From IMG/VR virus record IMGVR_UViG_3300021425_002457, positions 1 through 31,376 of that record: a stretch of 31,376 nucleotides of DNA; one strand, written 5' to 3'. The notes beneath the pieces were generated by a model. The model was not told where the DNA came from and searched no databases. It saw only the letters and a list, made by a program, of their open reading frames with translations. This document shows positions 29,748 to 31,376 of the stretch, one piece after another. Every line of letters starts with the position of its first letter. Position 1 is the stretch's first letter. Both the position numbers and the translations under genes were made by a program. The stretch is from a virus.

Positions 29748-30803
29748 ATGGTAGCATCAACACTGCAACAACCGACCAGGGGGTGGTTCGATGTCCTCGA
29801 TGATTGGCTTAAAAGGGATCGTTTCGTTTTTGTTGGCTGGTCTGGACTTCTTCTTTTTCCCACTGCTTATCTTGCTCTTGGTGGTTGGCTTACTGGTACT
29901 ACTTTCGTCACGAGCTGGTATACCCATGGACTCGCTTCTTCCTATCTTGAGGGTGCAAATTTTCTTACGGCGGCAGTTAGTACTCCAGCTGACGCTATGG
30001 GTCATTCTCTTCTTCTTTTATGGGGTCCTGAGTCTCAAGGGGACTTCGTCCGCTGGTGTCAACTTGGGGGACTCTGGGCTTTTGTGGCGCTCCACGGAGC
30101 CTTTGCTCTCATAGGTTTTATGCTTCGTCAGTTTGAGATTGCTCGTCTAGTAGGTATCCGTCCGTACAATGCGATTGCTTTTTCAGGTCCTATTGCCGTA
30201 TTCACTAGTGTATTTCTCATCTACCCACTTGGACAATCCAGTTGGTTCTTTGCGCCATCGTTTGGCGTTGCGGCGATCTTTAGATTCTTACTTTTCTTAC
30301 AAGGTTTCCACAACTGGACACTCAACCCCTTTCACATGATGGGTGTTGCTGGTATACTTGGGGGAGCACTTCTCTCAGCTATTCATGGTGTCACAGTTGA
30401 GAACACATTATATGAAGATGGTGAGCAGGCAAACACTTTCAAGGCTTTTGACTCTACTCAAGAGGAAGAGACCTATTCGATGGTTACTGCCAATAGGTTC
30501 TGGTCTCAAATCTTTGGTATTGCGTTCTCTAATAAACGTTGGTTGCATTTCTTTATGCTTTTTGTCCCAGTCATGGGGCTATGGACTTCTTCTATTGGCA
30601 TCATTGGTTTGGCACTTAATCTGCGTGCGTATGACTTTGTTTCACAAGAGATACGAGCAGCAGAGGATCCAGAGTTTGAAACCTTCTACACAAAGAACAT
30701 TCTTCTGAATGAAGGTCTCCGTGCATGGTTGGCACCTGTTGACCAACCACATGAGAACTTCGTGTTCCCAGAAGAAGTTCTTCCTAGGGGCAACGCACTG
30801 TGA
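29748..30803 (+). CDS. psbD: Photosystem II reaction centre protein D2
   Basis: The 351-residue protein is full length, with Tyr159 in FLIYPLGQ and His196 in [11 protein letters not shown], equivalent to TyrD160 and His197 of host D2. A perfect ribosome site AAAGGAGGT lies at 29728-29736. The first ten residues [10 protein letters not shown] do not follow the usual MTIAxGR start and resemble the D1 start. Codon use is T-rich and unlike psbA, pointing to separate histories. It works with D1 in the reaction centre core. A terminator follows directly. Confidence 0.98.
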   Translation: MVASTLQQPTRGWFDVLDDWLKRDRFVFVGWSGLLLFPTAYLALGGWLTGTTFVTSWYTHGLASSYLEGANFLTAAVSTPADAMGHSLLLLWGPESQGDFVRWCQLGGLWAFVALHGAFALIGFMLRQFEIARLVGIRPYNAIAFSGPIAVFTSVFLIYPLGQSSWFFAPSFGVAAIFRFLLFLQGFHNWTLNPFHMMGVAGILGGALLSAIHGVTVENTLYEDGEQANTFKAFDSTQEEETYSMVTANRFWSQIFGIAFSNKRWLHFFMLFVPVMGLWTSSIGIIGLALNLRAYDFVSQEIRAAEDPEFETFYTKNILLNEGLRAWLAPVDQPHENFVFPEEVLPRGNAL

Positions 30804-30811
30804 TATAATAT

Positions 30812-30837
30812 GGGGGTCTTTGGATCCCCTTTTTTTA
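30812..30837 (+). terminator. psbD rho-independent terminator
   Basis: GGGGGTC (30812-30818) pairs with GATCCCC (30823-30829), with one G-T pair, around a TTTG loop, followed by eight Ts. Confidence 0.9.
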
Positions 30838-30841
30838 TACC

Positions 30842-31376
30842 ATGAAACTTTGGATGCTTGGTAATCGTCTCACAACTGAGATGTATGAACGTGAAAGATT
30901 TATCGAAGAAGCAGATAAATATGGTATCGATTTTAATTTAGTCTTCGCAGACGAAATCGACTTGATCGTTTCCCGAGATGACCGCAAATCCATTCGATAT
31001 CGTAATGATACTGTTTCTCTCCCTGACTGCTTACTTGCTCGTACTGGGAGTGGTACTGGGTATTTTAACTTGTCTGTTCTCAGACAGTTTGAAAGACTGA
31101 ATGTATTGACATTGCCCAACTCTGCTTCGATTGAGGCATCAAAGGATAAGATGTATGCTAACCAGATTATGGCACAAGCAGGACTTCCTATTCCAAAAAC
31201 GATGTTGACAAGATTTCCTTGTAAAGCAGAGACTGTTCAGAAGCAAGTGGGATTTCCTTGTGTCATGAAAGTGGTTACAGGTTCTCATGGTGCTGGTGTC
31301 TTTCTTTGTGAAGATGCTAAACAGTTTGAGGATTTGTCGGAACTTATTTCTTCTCTTGAAGCAAAATCTTCTATGA
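30842..31376 (+). CDS. RimK-like ATP-grasp ligase, N-terminal part (cut by window end)
   Basis: An ATG directly after the psbD terminator opens a frame that runs to the window end (178 codons visible). The product begins MKLWMLGNRLTTEMYERERF, then has LARTGSGTGYFNL, TLPNSASIEASKDKMYANQI and VMKVVTGSHGAGVFL. The pattern NSxxSIExSKDK, then FPCVMKVVTGSHGAGV, is the pre-grasp and first ATP-binding loop of RimK/LysX-type enzymes, which join an amino acid to a peptide or protein. The catalytic C-terminal part is outside the window. The target is unknown. No ribosome site is evident. Confidence 0.85.
   Translation, partial: MKLWMLGNRLTTEMYERERFIEEADKYGIDFNLVFADEIDLIVSRDDRKSIRYRNDTVSLPDCLLARTGSGTGYFNLSVLRQFERLNVLTLPNSASIEASKDKMYANQIMAQAGLPIPKTMLTRFPCKAETVQKQVGFPCVMKVVTGSHGAGVFLCEDAKQFEDLSELISSLEAKSSM

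Noticed and set aside
29684-29803. 39-codon frame from an ATG upstream of psbD
   Set aside because: It overlaps the psbD ribosome site and the first 56 bp of psbD, has no recognisable features and no membrane helix.

Overview
The window looks like part of a T4-like cyanomyovirus genome infecting marine picocyanobacteria (Synechococcus or Prochlorococcus). It combines photosystem II genes psbA and psbD, two high-light-inducible proteins, ferredoxin, plastocyanin, gnd, zwf and pstS with tightly packed, overlapping phage genes and TATAAATA-type T4 late promoters. No cyanobacterial housekeeping genes, tRNAs, CRISPR arrays or insertion sequences were seen, and no core T4 head, tail or replication genes fall in this stretch. 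All calls come from reading the sequence and from family knowledge; no database search was run.

Region 1 (1-13235, all + strand) is one uninterrupted block of about 18 genes, nearly all overlapping by a few bases, for making and decorating a surface glycan. It holds sugar-nucleotide enzymes (GDP-mannose 3,5-epimerase-like, nucleotidyltransferase, a second epimerase), glycosyltransferases of several families (GT11 twice, GT17, GT25, GT2/GT-A-like, GT-B-like, a DUF5672-like protein) and three SAM methyltransferases, one of FkbM type. A HAD nucleotidase-like gene and a DeoD-type purine nucleoside phosphorylase sit in the middle as a possible salvage pair. No internal promoter or terminator was recognised.

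Region 2 (13236-15330) holds two related small secreted proteins with outer-membrane-like features, then pstS. The first has a late promoter and its own terminator. The second is in line with pstS behind a candidate cyanobacterial PHO box and an extended -10 element, so host phosphate starvation could drive this pair.

Region 3 (15331-23283) is the electron-flow and carbon-metabolism stretch: hli, small membrane proteins, petF, a thioredoxin-like gene, a 35-residue second hli, petE, gnd and zwf, mixed with many tiny membrane-anchored ORFs. It ends with an XhlA-like coiled-coil membrane protein and a staphylococcal-nuclease-like enzyme. Together petF, petE, hli, psbA/psbD, gnd and zwf fit the known cyanophage strategy of keeping photosynthetic electron flow running while pushing carbon through the oxidative pentose phosphate pathway for NADPH and nucleotides.

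Region 4 (23284-28232) has a proline-rich membrane protein, a three-gene minus-strand cassette of exported Thr/Ser/Gly-rich proteins (23978-25649), two small ORFs, and a 646-residue virion-like protein flanked by two copies of a 19-bp repeat.

Region 5 (28233-31376) holds psbA behind a sigma70-like promoter overlapping a perfect late promoter, tandem hairpins including a terminator, psbD with a perfect Shine-Dalgarno and its own terminator, and the 5' part of an ATP-grasp (RimK-like) ligase cut by the window edge.
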